A stretch of 64,000 bases of DNA from Bacteroidales bacterium (GTDB lineage Bacteria > Bacteroidota > Bacteroidia > Bacteroidales > F082). The stretch covers positions 1 through 64,000 of the forward strand of contig JAFYJV010000022.1 of the NCBI GenBank assembly GCA_017537965.1. The letters run 5' to 3'. The position numbers and the translations under genes were made by a program. Of this stretch, positions 49,488 to 58,003 are shown in pieces (the stretch's first letter is position 1; each line of letters begins with the position of its first letter). The notes under the pieces are model-generated. The model saw nothing but the letters and a program-made list of their open reading frames with translations. It was not told the DNA's origin and searched no databases.

Positions 49488-51863
49488 TTAGAATGACAGT
49501 GTCAAACCCAGTGAGGGCAAGATGGGCAGCTGGTTGACGACTTCACTTGTGATGACGTCCACATAGAAAACGTTGGCTCTGTTGTAAACGTTGGTCAGGC
49601 TAAAGTCGGCTTCAAGGGTCGTATGTTCGCTGAAGTAGAATTTGCGTTTGACGTCGAGGTCCAAACGGTGGTAGGTGGGCAGACGCCCTTCGTTGAGCGA
49701 TCCGTAGAGGAGTCCCATCTCGCCGTTGGTGGTAGTGTAGTCGAAGTTGATGCCATCTTGGAAAGTGAGGAATTCATAATAGCCTTGGATCTGTGTGAAG
49801 GGGAAGCCTGAACCGAAATTCCAGCGTCCGCTGAACTCCCATTGGCGCTGGTCTCCAGCGGTGTAGGTCAAGATGAGGTTGATATTGTGGCGACGGTCGA
49901 AATGGGGTTGGTATGACACCATGTTCACCTTGCCCATTTCGTATTTCTCGTAGTTTCTGTTGACGAATCCCAAAGCATAGACAGCCCAGAGATACCAGTT
50001 CTTGTTCTCATATTTCAAGGAGAGATCAAAGCCGTAAGCGTCTCCCGACTCCAGCATGAAATCTTTTTTCAGCAGGTCGCTGATGACGGCGTTCTCCTCG
50101 TTATCGGGATAGATCTTGTTGCGGTTGAGGTTCGTCAGCTGGACAAATTGCTTCCAATAGCCTTCGAGGTTCATGGTCATGTTGTCGCTGATGTCGAATT
50201 CCGTACCGATCACATAATGGTTGGCTTTCTGCAAGCTGGACTTGATCTTTTTCCCGTCGAACTGATTGGGGACTTGGGTGACACCCGACAAAAACCCGTA
50301 GAACAAGTTCACGACATCGCGGTCACTGGTGGCGGCCACGAAATCTTGCGAGTAGCGTCCAGCAGCACCTTTGAAGCGCAAGCGGTCGCTAACATTGTAT
50401 TTCATGGCGATGCGAGGCTCTAGCGAGGGGACATTGAAAGAAGGATAGTATTGCAGTCGGATACTAGGCTCCAATAAGAGGCGCCCCAATGAGGCCTTGT
50501 ATTTGACGTATGTGCCAATCTCTGTGGAGTAGTTGTTCTCTTGGATGCGATAGTGACCGTAAGTGCTGTAAGTCAAGTATTCCGTGGAGAACCCCAGTAC
50601 TTCGATGCCATATTTCAATGTGTTTTTGCCAAGGAAATAGTTGAAGTTGAATCCCATGTTGAAGCCGTCGATCTTGCTGTAGCGAGGCTTGTCGATCTCG
50701 TTTGTTTGCTCCATCGTTGATTTGTAGCTGGAATAGGCCACGTTTCCTTCGATCATCACTGGTGCCTTACCGGGGATGATGAGGAAGTTGGATCCAGCGC
50801 CCCATGAATTCCAGTTGAAATCGGAAAGCGACTTGTAGTTGTTGACTTTGTCATTGAATGAGAATCCAAACAAGTTGAACTTGGAGCCGTTCGGGGCGTT
50901 GATGGAAATCTTGCTATAGAGGTCGGAATAATTGAAAGGCAACCCTTCTTCCGTGGCGTATTTGTACAGGTACTGGCTGGATTTCTCCAGATAGGAGTGC
51001 TTGGCAGAGAGCACGAAAGTGATGGCAGCATCGTCGTTGGTCTTTGCCTTCTTGAGAGGACCTTCCAAGGTCAACTTGGCGCCGAAGCAGCTGGCACCTA
51101 CCTTTCCTCCCCAGCGTTTCTTGTTGCCGTCGCGCGTGGTGATGTCCATCACGGAAGAGATACGTCCTCCGTATTCGGCGCCAAAGCCTCCGGTGAAGAC
51201 CTCGGCGTTGCGGATGATGTCGGTGTCAAACACGGAGAAGAGCCCGATGGAGTGGAAGGGATTATAGATCACCATGCCGTCCAACAGCACTTTGTTCTGT
51301 ATGGGCGAACCGCCACGGATATACAGCTGACCGCCTTGGTCGCCAGTGAAGATGACACCCGGAACGACTTGCAAATATTGGGCAAGGTCGGCTTGGCCTC
51401 CCACGGTCGGGATTTTGTTGATGGTTCTGGGAGTCACCGTGATGACAGAGGTCTTGGTCTCCGTTCGCGCCTCGATTTTGTCGGCAGTGATGCTCACCGT
51501 CTCCAAGGTCATGCTGGTTTCCTTCAAGTAGTATTTTTTGTTGATGGTCTGTCCCTTGGATAGGCTGATGTGATCGACGAGGGTGTCGTAGCCTACACTG
51601 GTGACGTATAAAGTGTATTTGCCGTCAGGGATGCGCGTGATATTGAAATAGCCGTTTTCGTTGGTGGAACAACCTAGAGTGGTGCCTTTCAAAAAGACGT
51701 TGCAAAACATCACAGGCTCGCCCGTGGATTCCTCATAAACAAATCCTTTGATGTCGTTGTATTGTGAAGCCGTTGAAGATGAACCGTGTTGTGCAAAAGC
51801 AGTGGTCGAAAACAGCAAAATGGAAAGCGTGAATAATAGAGAAAGTAAGCCTGTTCTTCGCAT
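49488..51863 (-). CDS. TonB-dependent receptor
   Basis: 791-aa outer-membrane receptor. Signal peptide (ending TTAFAQH), carboxypeptidase-regulatory-like domain (about 37-115, IKGFVYEESTGEPVMFCNVFLKGT), plug (about 135-250, GGQADLAQYLQVVPGVIF, YIRGGSPIQNKVLLDGM, EYGGRISSVMDITTRDG) and a 22-strand-type barrel ending LPSLGLTLSF. No SusD partner; the downstream gene is the CpcT-like protein. Ligand unknown. Confidence 0.92.
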   Translation of the reverse strand: MRRTGLLSLLFTLSILLFSTTAFAQHGSSSTASQYNDIKGFVYEESTGEPVMFCNVFLKGTTLGCSTNENGYFNITRIPDGKYTLYVTSVGYDTLVDHISLSKGQTINKKYYLKETSMTLETVSITADKIEARTETKTSVITVTPRTINKIPTVGGQADLAQYLQVVPGVIFTGDQGGQLYIRGGSPIQNKVLLDGMVIYNPFHSIGLFSVFDTDIIRNAEVFTGGFGAEYGGRISSVMDITTRDGNKKRWGGKVGASCFGAKLTLEGPLKKAKTNDDAAITFVLSAKHSYLEKSSQYLYKYATEEGLPFNYSDLYSKISINAPNGSKFNLFGFSFNDKVNNYKSLSDFNWNSWGAGSNFLIIPGKAPVMIEGNVAYSSYKSTMEQTNEIDKPRYSKIDGFNMGFNFNYFLGKNTLKYGIEVLGFSTEYLTYSTYGHYRIQENNYSTEIGTYVKYKASLGRLLLEPSIRLQYYPSFNVPSLEPRIAMKYNVSDRLRFKGAAGRYSQDFVAATSDRDVVNLFYGFLSGVTQVPNQFDGKKIKSSLQKANHYVIGTEFDISDNMTMNLEGYWKQFVQLTNLNRNKIYPDNEENAVISDLLKKDFMLESGDAYGFDLSLKYENKNWYLWAVYALGFVNRNYEKYEMGKVNMVSYQPHFDRRHNINLILTYTAGDQRQWEFSGRWNFGSGFPFTQIQGYYEFLTFQDGINFDYTTTNGEMGLLYGSLNEGRLPTYHRLDLDVKRKFYFSEHTTLEADFSLTNVYNRANVFYVDVITSEVVNQLPILPSLGLTLSF

Positions 51864-51890
51864 GATGTCTTTGAATTAAAAACGAATCAG

Positions 51891-51898
51891 CAAAGATA
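51891..51898 (-). promoter_or_regulatory. -7 box TATCTTTG for the TonB-receptor operon
   Basis: Minus-strand TATCTTTG ends 27 nt before the ATG at 51863. Confidence 0.6.
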
Positions 51899-51934
51899 CA
51901 ATAAAAATGGCAAATCCCACAACAAAATGTAAAA

Positions 51935-52912
51935 TCAATATCTTTCAATGCTGATGTCAGACACCGCGCAACTCATGTCGATGATGATTTGATGCTCGCT
52001 TTGTCCGAATCCCGGCGTTTGCCACAGTCCACGCTCCACCTTTTCGAAACCCTTGAAATCCTTCCCTGTGATGGCGGATTCGATGCGGATCTGGCAGTCC
52101 ACTTGTGAAGGCACCATGATGTCGATGTCGGAAGCGCCGGTGCTGATGTCCATCTTGGTGTCGCAGCCGTTGTCACCCAACTTGATGTCAAGGTCGCAAG
52201 CACCACCGTTGATCTCGATGTTTTCCACCTTGTAAGGAGTGAAGTCCAGGTCGGCATCGGCCGCACCCATGTCGATGTTGAAACTCCAAATGGGTTGGGT
52301 ACACAGGGCCATGTCAAGGTCATTGGTGTTGCCTTTCCCATACCGCTTCTTCTGGCCTTTTCCGCTGACAAAGATCGAGGTTTGGTCATCACCTCGTTCT
52401 GTTCTGAAGCTGTATTTCACGAAGTTGCTGTTGATATCGACCTTGGCCAGTTCTGCACAGGGTCCTCCCAACTTGAGATCTCCGGCGCCAAAATCAAGTT
52501 CCATGCTGGCTTTGGCCACTTCGTGGAATGGTTCCGAGAAATGCTGGTCGTAGGCGAAGGCGTCTTCTGCCACGGCAGTATTTTTGCCATATTCCTCATC
52601 GTCATCATCGTCGTCGTTGTCCCAGTCCCATACAGTAAAGTGCCTGTTGAAGAACCGACTCACGGCGTTGCCTTCGTAATGGCTGCTCTCATGGGCGTAA
52701 AGGAGACATCCGATACCAAGGGCGACAAGCAGGATGGCCGTCTTGAGGTATTCGTTTAGTGGCAGCATCGAGATACCGCAGATGATAAGGATCATCGGCC
52801 ATAGCGACCATAAGATGGACCAATGGAACTCGAAGACGTGAAGGGTGACTAACAAGGCGACGACGCCAGTGAATAGGATCAGGACTCCTATGAATAAATT
52901 TCTACTTTTCAT
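51935..52912 (-). CDS. LiaF-like membrane protein (DUF5668 plus C-terminal beta domain)
   Basis: 325-aa envelope protein. Three N-terminal hydrophobic segments of the LiaI/LiaF type (residues about 5-85, FHWSILWSLWPMILIICG), an Asp-rich linker (DWDNDDDDDDEE), then a soluble beta-helical domain (about 135-325) with repeated ASMELDFGAGDLKLGG / NGGACDLDIKLGD patterns, as in LiaF C-terminal domains. In Firmicutes LiaF restrains an envelope-stress kinase. Start 52912 (MKSRNLFIG) overlaps the pspC 3' end by 11 nt. The longer start at 52951 lies deeper in pspC. Confidence 0.78.
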   Translation of the reverse strand: MKSRNLFIGVLILFTGVVALLVTLHVFEFHWSILWSLWPMILIICGISMLPLNEYLKTAILLVALGIGCLLYAHESSHYEGNAVSRFFNRHFTVWDWDNDDDDDDEEYGKNTAVAEDAFAYDQHFSEPFHEVAKASMELDFGAGDLKLGGPCAELAKVDINSNFVKYSFRTERGDDQTSIFVSGKGQKKRYGKGNTNDLDMALCTQPIWSFNIDMGAADADLDFTPYKVENIEINGGACDLDIKLGDNGCDTKMDISTGASDIDIMVPSQVDCQIRIESAITGKDFKGFEKVERGLWQTPGFGQSEHQIIIDMSCAVSDISIERY

Positions 52913-53339
52913 GGCTGTTTCTGTTGAAAGGGATGATAAGGGCAAGACCAAGGATAATTAAAAGGATAGGCCAGGCAGTGCGCCAGTTGATTTCGGGGAC
53001 GTAACGGCCCACGAGACAGAGCGTGCCGATACCGATCAGGGTCAGACCGGCAGCCATGCTGTTGTTCTTTTTCTTATGATCGTCAGGAGATTCAGCTGTT
53101 CCTTCCGATACGCCTTCCCGATTCATTACGTTATTGGGCGCATCGTAGTTTTTCTTCGACGGCATGACAGCCCATAGGATAAGGTAGACAAGGATTCCCG
53201 ATCCTCCGAAGAAAGCCAGGAAGAAGAACAATACACGCCAAAATGCCGGATCCATGTCAAAATAGTTGGCCAACCCGGCACAGACACCACCGATGGCTTT
53301 GTTCCTGATGTCTCTTTCAAGTCGTTTGCTGTTGCTCAT
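52902..53339 (-). CDS. PspC-domain membrane protein
   Basis: 145-aa protein with an N-terminal PspC domain (residues about 5-60, KAIGGVCAGLANYFDMDPAFWRVLFFFLAFFGG) and a C-terminal LiaI-like two-helix membrane part (INWRTAWPILLIILGLALIIPF). PspC proteins sense inner-membrane stress. Start 53339 (MSNSKRLERDIRNK) fits the family; the longer frame adds an unlikely extension. First gene of a pair with the LiaF-like gene. Confidence 0.88.
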   Translation of the reverse strand: MSNSKRLERDIRNKAIGGVCAGLANYFDMDPAFWRVLFFFLAFFGGSGILVYLILWAVMPSKKNYDAPNNVMNREGVSEGTAESPDDHKKKNNSMAAGLTLIGIGTLCLVGRYVPEINWRTAWPILLIILGLALIIPFNRNSHEK

Positions 53340-53454
53340 TTTGTGTTGGTAGATTAAGATTTGTGAATAAAACGATTGAATGACAAAAAAGTTACACGAA
53401 AAATCATTTTTTCTCAAAATTTATACCATTTGCTCACCGCATGGCAATTTTTAT

Positions 53455-53462
53455 TATCTTTG
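53455..53462 (+). promoter_or_regulatory. -7 box TATCTTTG for iorAB
   Basis: TATCTTTG with TTTG at 53429-53432 in the -33 position; about 60-nt leader to the iorA ATG. Confidence 0.65.
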
Positions 53463-53521
53463 TGCGGTTAGCTTATCAAGCTTATTATGCGATAATATCA
53501 TTGTAACACAAAAAGAATAGA

Positions 53522-55102
53522 ATGGAGAAATTATTGTTACTCGGAGATGAAGCCATTGCTCAGGGCTTTATCGACGCCGGAGGCAGTGCCATCAACAGTT
53601 ATCCTGGCACGCCATCAACACAAATCACTGAATATGTGATGAAGTCAAAACAAGCCAAGGAACTTGGCGTTCGTGCCAACTGGTGCGCCAATGAGAAGAC
53701 GGCCCTTGAGGCTTCCATCGGTGTGGCATACGCTGGCAAACGTGCCATGACCTGCATGAAACATGTCGGTCTGAATGTCTGCGGCGACCCGTTCATGAAC
53801 GCTGCCATCATCGGCACCAAGGGCGTTCTCGTGGTGGTTGCCGACGACCCCAGCATGTTCTCTTCGCAAGATGAGCAGGACAGCCGTTTCTATGGACACT
53901 GGGCCATGATCCCCATGCTGGAGCCCTCCAACCAACAGGAAGCCTACGACATGGTTCATTTCGGTTTCGAGTTGAGCGAGACACTCGGCACGCCGGTGCT
54001 TTACCGTATTCCTACCCGTCTGGCTCACAGTCGTGCCGGCGTGGTGCGCAAACCCGTCCGCAAACAGAACGAACTCACGGAACCGGCCGACGCCAGGTCG
54101 TTCGTGCTGCTTCCCGCCAATGCCAAACGCCTCTATAGGGATCTGATCGACAAGCAGCCCGCCTTCACCAAGGCCTCTGAGGAATCAGGCTATAACAAAT
54201 ACTTCGAGGGCGAGAACAAGAAACTTGGCATCATCACCACAGGCATAGCATACAACTACTTGATGGAGAACTTCCAAGGCGGAAAATGCCCTTATCCAGT
54301 GGTCAAGATCACGCAATATCCGTTGCCATATAACATGATCAACAAGCTGTATGACGAAGTCGATGAGATCCTCGTTCTTGAAGACGGCCAGCCGTTTGTT
54401 GAAGAGCTGATCAAAGGCTTCCTCGGCAAAGGCAAGAAGGTCATGGGCCGTCTGGACGAGACCATCCGTCGCGATGGCGAGCTGAACGCCGAGAAGGTGG
54501 CCAAGGCATTGGGCATGAAAGCCGATGCAGGACTTGCCATCCCCGAAGTGGTCACCAACCGTCCTCCGGCGCTCTGCCAAGGTTGCCCCCACGTGGATAG
54601 CTATAACGCCCTCAACGCGGTGATGGCCAACCATAAGGGTGGCAAGGTGTTTGGCGACATCGGCTGCTACACCTTGGGATTCAACATGGGCGCCATCCAA
54701 ACCACCGTGTGCATGGGCGCTTCCATCACCATGGCCAAAGGCGCTTCTGAAGTGGGCATCTTCCCAGCTGTGGCAGTCATCGGCGACGGCACCTTCGGAC
54801 ATAGCGGCATGACAGGCCTGCTCGACTGCGTCAATGAGAAAGCCAACGTGGTGGTCATGATTCTCGACAACGACATCACGGCCATGACGGGAGGTCAGCC
54901 ATCATCGGCCAACAACAAGATCCGCCAGATCTGCGAAGGTCTTGGCGTGGCTCCTGAACATATCCGCGACATCATCCCGCTGCCAAAGAACCACGAGGAG
55001 AACGTAAGGATCATCGAGGAAGAGGTCAACTACAACGGCGTCTCCGTCATCATCCCTCACCGTACCTGCCTCGTCGAACTCAAAAAGCATCTAAAGAAGT
55101 AA
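53522..55102 (+). CDS. iorA: Indolepyruvate ferredoxin oxidoreductase, alpha subunit
   Basis: TPP-dependent oxidation of aryl-pyruvates to aryl-acyl-CoA with ferredoxin. The pyrimidine domain has GDEAIAQGFIDAGGSAINSYPGTPSTQI. The TPP-binding domain has GDGTFGHSGMTGLLDCVNEKANVVVMILDN (about residues 420-450, GDG...NDN type). The 526-aa protein ends IPHRTCLVELKKHLKK and lacks the C-terminal ferredoxin domain with two [4Fe-4S] clusters of archaeal IorA, as in the shorter Bacteroidetes forms. A role in degradation or reverse synthesis of aromatic amino acids is possible. Confidence 0.92.
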   Translation: MEKLLLLGDEAIAQGFIDAGGSAINSYPGTPSTQITEYVMKSKQAKELGVRANWCANEKTALEASIGVAYAGKRAMTCMKHVGLNVCGDPFMNAAIIGTKGVLVVVADDPSMFSSQDEQDSRFYGHWAMIPMLEPSNQQEAYDMVHFGFELSETLGTPVLYRIPTRLAHSRAGVVRKPVRKQNELTEPADARSFVLLPANAKRLYRDLIDKQPAFTKASEESGYNKYFEGENKKLGIITTGIAYNYLMENFQGGKCPYPVVKITQYPLPYNMINKLYDEVDEILVLEDGQPFVEELIKGFLGKGKKVMGRLDETIRRDGELNAEKVAKALGMKADAGLAIPEVVTNRPPALCQGCPHVDSYNALNAVMANHKGGKVFGDIGCYTLGFNMGAIQTTVCMGASITMAKGASEVGIFPAVAVIGDGTFGHSGMTGLLDCVNEKANVVVMILDNDITAMTGGQPSSANNKIRQICEGLGVAPEHIRDIIPLPKNHEENVRIIEEEVNYNGVSVIIPHRTCLVELKKHLKK

Positions 55103-55136
55103 TCTTGAAATCTTTGAATCTTTAAATCTTGAAATC
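55103..55136 (+). repeat. Intercistronic octamer repeat iorA-iorB
   Basis: TCTTGAAA, TCTTTGAA, TCTTTAAA, TCTTGAAA fill the gap and run directly into TC-ATG of iorB. Same family as the block before fabG. Confidence 0.8.
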
Positions 55137-55709
55137 ATGAAAAAAGATATCGTACTCTGCGGCGTGGGCGGCGACGGCATCGTCTCCGTGGCCAAAATCA
55201 TCTCGGATGCCGCATTGAATATGGGCCTTAACCTCAAACAGTCTGAAATTCACGGCATGTCGCAACGTGGCGGATCGGTTTTCTCGCACTTGAGACTGTC
55301 AAGCGACGAGATCTTCGCCGATGTCATCCCCGAAGGCCATGCCGACATCATCCTCTCCAGCGAGCCGATGGAAGCCTTACGCTACCTGCCTTGGCTGGCC
55401 AAGGACGGATGGATCATCACCAACAACGAGCCTTTTGTCAACATCAAGAACTATCCTGACATGGAGAAGGTGAACGCGGAGTTGGGCAAGATCAAGAACG
55501 TGGTCAGCTTCAACGCCTCGGAGATTGCCAAGGCCATCAAGGCGCGTTCCAACATGGTGCTTCTGGGCGCCACAGTGCCCTATCTCGGCATCAAGTTGCA
55601 AAAAGTCGAGGAGGCCATTACCCATATCTTCGGCAACAAAGGCGCCGAAGTCGTTGAGGTGAACATGAAGGCGCTCCATGCCGGCTACGAACAGGCAACG
55701 AAACAATGA
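55137..55709 (+). CDS. iorB: Indolepyruvate ferredoxin oxidoreductase, beta subunit
   Basis: 190-aa gamma/beta-type subunit of 2-oxoacid oxidoreductases that completes the active site with IorA. It starts KKDIVLCGVGGDGIVSVAKIISDAA and has SEIHGMSQRGGSVFSHLR (residues about 37-54), the family signature. Coupled by a 4-nt overlap to a downstream M23 peptidase gene. Confidence 0.92.
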   Translation: MKKDIVLCGVGGDGIVSVAKIISDAALNMGLNLKQSEIHGMSQRGGSVFSHLRLSSDEIFADVIPEGHADIILSSEPMEALRYLPWLAKDGWIITNNEPFVNIKNYPDMEKVNAELGKIKNVVSFNASEIAKAIKARSNMVLLGATVPYLGIKLQKVEEAITHIFGNKGAEVVEVNMKALHAGYEQATKQ

Positions 55710-57058
55710 TGAAACGCATCCATTGGAGAAGGGTATTGCTCTTCCTTGTCCTGCCAATCGTTTTGATTGTGCTGTTGACAGTCTATCTTTGCCGATCCTG
55801 TGAACATCGAGGCGAGCCAGGTTATGAAGACGGAATGGTCGACACCTTGGTCGCGGAACCGACATATCTCTATGGGATCTGCATCGATTCTATGTATGTG
55901 GAGGAGGGCCAGATCGAACCCGGTCAGTTCCTTTCCACCTTGTTTGCCTCCAATCATATCGAACCAGCTGTCACAGAACATATCGCGCATCATCATAAAG
56001 ATGTGTTTGACGTGAGCAAGATCAGGGCGGGGAACCGCTATTATTTCCTTTTCACCAACGATACGCTCGAAACCCCTGTCTTTTGGATCTATGAGATCGA
56101 CAGGCGCAACTATGCCTTGTTCAGCCTCACCGACTCCTTGACGGCATGGCGTTTTCAGAAGGAGATGGAGGTAAAGATGGCCAGGACTTCAGGCGTGATC
56201 AAGTCGTCGCTTTGGAACGCCGTCATCGAGAACGGTGGCGATGCCAACTTGGCGGTGCATCTTTCAGATGTGTATGCCTGGACCATCGACTTCTTTGGCA
56301 TCCGAGAAGGCGACTCGTTTGATGTGGTATATGACCGTCAGTATATCGACGGCAGTCCAGTGGGCATGGGCGAGGTGATGTTTTGCAATTTCGTCCATTT
56401 GGGCGACACCATCCGCGCCATCGCATACGAACAAGACGGGTTGCTGGGCTTCTATAACGAGAAAGGAGAGAACCTGAGGAAGGCTTTCCTAAAGGCTCCG
56501 TTGAACTACCGGCGCATCAGTTCCACATTCTCCAACAGCCGCTTCCATCCGGTCTTCAAGTACTACCGTCCCCATCATGGCGTGGACTATGCGGCTCCTG
56601 CAGGAACTCCTGTGAGTAGCATCGGCGATGGCGTGGTGATCAAGAAAGCCTATCAGGCCAATGGCGCCGGTTACTATCTCAAGATACGGCATAACGACAC
56701 CTATACCACCAGCTACATGCATCTGAAGGGCTATGCGAAAGGCATTGCCGAGGGTGTGCGTGTGAAACAAGGACAGGTGATCGGATATGTGGGGAGTACA
56801 GGGGCTTCAACAGGACCGCATCTCGACTTTCGTGTGTTCAAAAACGGTAACCCCGTGGATCCGCTCAAGTTGGAGTCACCTCCGGCAAATCCTATCAAGG
56901 CATCGGAAAAAGAACACTTCCAAAAAGTGGCGGACTATTGGCTGAAGGTGATGCAAAGCCCAGAGGTGCCTGAGCCTTATCAGGAAGAGGAACCGGAGCA
57001 GCCGCTTGACAGCTGTTCAATGGATCAAGGAATCAATCCGACGGCTCCTCTTTCTTGA
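55706..57058 (+). CDS. Membrane-anchored M23 (LytM) peptidase
   Basis: 450-aa cell-wall endopeptidase or activator. N-terminal membrane anchor (VLLFLVLPIVLIVLLTVYL), a middle region like other Bacteroidetes M23 proteins (about 60-270), and a C-terminal LytM domain with zinc ligands HHGVDYAAP (about 290-298) and HLDFRVF (about 372-378). HXXXD and HXH are both present, so it may be active. A Pro/Glu-rich tail follows. It overlaps iorB by 4 nt and the convergent gene at 57033 by 26 bp. Confidence 0.9.
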   Translation: MMKRIHWRRVLLFLVLPIVLIVLLTVYLCRSCEHRGEPGYEDGMVDTLVAEPTYLYGICIDSMYVEEGQIEPGQFLSTLFASNHIEPAVTEHIAHHHKDVFDVSKIRAGNRYYFLFTNDTLETPVFWIYEIDRRNYALFSLTDSLTAWRFQKEMEVKMARTSGVIKSSLWNAVIENGGDANLAVHLSDVYAWTIDFFGIREGDSFDVVYDRQYIDGSPVGMGEVMFCNFVHLGDTIRAIAYEQDGLLGFYNEKGENLRKAFLKAPLNYRRISSTFSNSRFHPVFKYYRPHHGVDYAAPAGTPVSSIGDGVVIKKAYQANGAGYYLKIRHNDTYTTSYMHLKGYAKGIAEGVRVKQGQVIGYVGSTGASTGPHLDFRVFKNGNPVDPLKLESPPANPIKASEKEHFQKVADYWLKVMQSPEVPEPYQEEEPEQPLDSCSMDQGINPTAPLS

Positions 57059-57476
57059 TCTTGATCTTCTTTTTGACTCGAATGGGTGCGATGATCAACA
57101 CCATCAGCACTTCCAATGCGTATTTTAGCCAGGGATGGATACCTGACGTCCATAGCTGGAAGGCGATCAACAGCAGCGAGGCGGTGACGAAGATGGCCTT
57201 GCCATAAACTCTCTTGCGGAAAATCTGAATAAGACTAAACACCAACAAGCTGGAAAGCACGAACTCTACGATGAGGAACACGAAGTCCTTCGACTGGCTT
57301 TCCTGCGCCAGTTGGTCGCCATAATAATAGGAATCGATGGAGTAGTGATACAGTACCAAGGTCAGGATTTCATACAGGAACATCATGCCATAGTAGGTGA
57401 TGGCAAAGGTGGCTGCCAGTTTCATCGCCAGAGTAAGCTCGGGCTTGAGGTCGAATATCTTTCCTTCGGGTGCCAT
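57033..57476 (-). CDS. Hypothetical membrane protein
   Basis: Not recognised. 147 aa with about four hydrophobic segments and a basic tail (IRVKKKIKIKKEEPSD). Last gene of a five-gene operon, 5 nt after the previous stop. The 3' end overlaps the M23 gene by 26 bp. Confidence 0.65.
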   Translation of the reverse strand: MAPEGKIFDLKPELTLAMKLAATFAITYYGMMFLYEILTLVLYHYSIDSYYYGDQLAQESQSKDFVFLIVEFVLSSLLVFSLIQIFRKRVYGKAIFVTASLLLIAFQLWTSGIHPWLKYALEVLMVLIIAPIRVKKKIKIKKEEPSD

Positions 57477-57481
57477 GGGTC

Positions 57482-58003
57482 TTACTCTGGTTGATTGTTC
57501 TGCGCACTGGTCATCTCAATCCTTTTGAAGAACAGGTGATAGATAAAGATGAGCAGGATGGTCATCAGGAACTCGTTGAAGAATGGGTTCTGTGGCTGTT
57601 TGGAATAGAGGAACACAACCTCGGCGACGAGAATCAGCATTTGTGAGATGCTATAGATATGAAATCCGATTCGTTGAAGCTTGAACATCCTCAAGACACC
57701 TATCAGAGAGGCCACATAGAGAAGGCAGATAAGGATAAAATAGACGGGGTTGACCGAGAGTTGGACGGTCAGGTTGTCCATCATGGTTTCCATCATAGAG
57801 GTGTCAACGCCTGGCATGGTAGTTTGAAACATGGTCTCCAAGTCACCGTCCTCCAACAGCTCTTTCAAAGTGGGTAGGAAGAGATAGATGAAGAAGGAAC
57901 TGAAGATCTGCAGCAAGGCGTTGAGCAACGACAGCACCAGCAGAATGGTCATTCCGACAGGCCTCTTGATCGGTGTTTGAGTGGGATCGTTCATGGCGAT
58001 CAT
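57482..58003 (-). CDS. Hypothetical membrane protein
   Basis: Not recognised. 173 aa with four hydrophobic segments (about 18-42, 82-105, 112-135, 143-160) and a Met/Asp-rich loop between the first two. Its start overlaps the hutH stop by 4 nt (ATGA), so it is translationally coupled to hutH. The N-terminal Met1 and Met4 are both possible starts. Weakly similar in layout to the following gene. Confidence 0.65.
   Translation of the reverse strand: MIAMNDPTQTPIKRPVGMTILLVLSLLNALLQIFSSFFIYLFLPTLKELLEDGDLETMFQTTMPGVDTSMMETMMDNLTVQLSVNPVYFILICLLYVASLIGVLRMFKLQRIGFHIYSISQMLILVAEVVFLYSKQPQNPFFNEFLMTILLIFIYHLFFKRIEMTSAQNNQPE

Noticed and set aside
49488-51863. SusC of a polysaccharide-utilisation locus
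   Set aside because: No SusD-like gene next to it and no glycoside hydrolase in the operon. The nearby fucosidase gene is on the other strand with its own promoter.
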